A stretch of 6,773 nucleotides of DNA. It comes from Bacteroidales bacterium UBA3623. GTDB lineage: Bacteria; Bacteroidota; Bacteroidia; Bacteroidales; UBA932. The stretch's first letter is position 1, and every line of letters starts with the position of its first letter. The position numbers were made by a program, and so were the translations under genes. The stretch lies in assembly GCA_002373715.1 (NCBI GenBank), contig DFLI01000018.1, positions 1 to 6,773 of the forward strand, written 5' to 3'. The notes beneath the pieces were generated by a model. It was given only the letters and a program-made list of their open reading frames with translations, was not told where the DNA came from and did not search any database. Positions 6,372 to 6,773 of the stretch are shown here, piece after piece.

Positions 6372-6390
6372 CATGGATAAACAGGATATT

Positions 6391-6773
6391 ATGAAGAATG
6401 TTTTGGTGATTGGCTCTACGGGCCAGATTGGGTCGGAGCTCACGATGAAAATCCGTCGGGAGGTCCCCGGAAGCACGGTTGTAGCAGGTTACATCCCCGG
6501 CGCAGAGCCCAAGGGAGAACTCCTGGAAAGCGGCCCTTCGGTAATTGCCGATGTGCGCGATGCCGCCGGCCTGGCCGCCATTGTGGACAAGTATCAGATA
6601 GATACCATCTACAACCTGGCCGCCCTCCTGTCGGCCGTTGCAGAGAGAAAACCCCTGCTGGCCTGGGACATTCAGATGAACGGCCTGCTGAACATCTTGG
6701 AAATTGCCAGGGAAAAGGGCTGCGCCGTCTTCACCCCTTCTTCCATCGGTTCCTTCGGCCCGGAAACCCCGCA
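6391..6773 (+). CDS. tdh: L-threonine 3-dehydrogenase, SDR (UDP-galactose-4-epimerase-like) type, 5' part only
   Basis: The first 127 codons of a gene running off the right edge; the family is usually a little over 300 residues. The product would oxidise L-threonine at C3 to 2-amino-3-ketobutyrate, the substrate of the neighbouring Kbl. The N-terminus has an extended-SDR nucleotide loop, GSTGQIGSE (8-16). Motifs typical of short-chain TDH rather than sugar epimerases follow: YNLAALLSAVAE (74-85), AWDIQMNGLLNILEIA (91-106) and FTPSSIGSFGPETP (114-127). The catalytic Tyr-x3-Lys lies beyond the window. In Flavobacterium and human TDH the second strand ends in Asp-Ile-Arg, which holds the NAD ribose; here it reads Gly-Tyr-Ile-Pro (33-36). 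The start at 6391 gives the conventional MKNVLVIG beginning and has a weak AGGA upstream. An in-frame ATG at 6373 would add six residues but lies before the predicted transcription start. Confidence 0.88.
   Translation, partial: MKNVLVIGSTGQIGSELTMKIRREVPGSTVVAGYIPGAEPKGELLESGPSVIADVRDAAGLAAIVDKYQIDTIYNLAALLSAVAERKPLLAWDIQMNGLLNILEIAREKGCAVFTPSSIGSFGPETP

Overview
The window looks like chromosomal DNA from a member of the Bacteroidota, most likely a fairly GC-rich Bacteroidales relative. Reasons: A-rich translation starts with little Shine-Dalgarno sequence; three exact copies of the Bacteroides-type -7 promoter box (TAnnTTTG, here always TAAATTTG), two of them with a TTG-containing -33 element exactly 20 nt upstream; and gene families common in that phylum. 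The assignment below phylum level is a guess. There are six protein genes, one of them cut by the right edge. No RNA gene, CRISPR array, insertion sequence or long repeat is visible.

Layout. (1) Positions 37-1251, plus strand: a DUF389-family multi-pass inner-membrane protein with a C-terminal coiled coil. (2) Positions 1291-5092, plus strand: a compact three-gene operon behind its own promoter, which starts inside the end of the DUF389 gene. Its first gene encodes an unusual fusion of a membrane-anchored NapC/NrfH-type tetraheme cytochrome c with a formylglycine-generating-enzyme-like (SUMF1/FGE-sulfatase) domain. The second encodes a Gfo/Idh/MocA NAD-type oxidoreductase with a twin-arginine, lipoprotein-type leader. 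The third encodes a lipoprotein-type TIM-barrel sugar isomerase/epimerase with a complete metal site like that of D-tagatose/D-psicose 3-epimerases. (3) Positions 5108-6298, minus strand: kbl (glycine C-acetyltransferase), convergent with the operon and only 15 bp away. (4) Positions 6391-6773, plus strand: the start of a short-chain-dehydrogenase-type L-threonine 3-dehydrogenase, divergent from kbl. Kbl and Tdh together convert threonine through 2-amino-3-ketobutyrate to glycine and acetyl-CoA.

The most interesting part is the operon at 1291-5092. All three products appear to face the periplasm. An oxidoreductase paired with a 3-epimerase-like TIM barrel resembles the pairs used to oxidise glycosides at C3 and then cleave or rearrange the 3-keto sugar (as in DgpA/DgpC-type C-glycoside deglycosylation). 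Here the pair is linked to a quinone-interacting tetraheme module fused to an FGE fold that lacks the catalytic cysteine pair. My working hypothesis is a periplasmic carbohydrate redox pathway that exchanges electrons with the menaquinone pool through this fusion protein. The gene families and domain order are read from the sequence; the joint function is inference.
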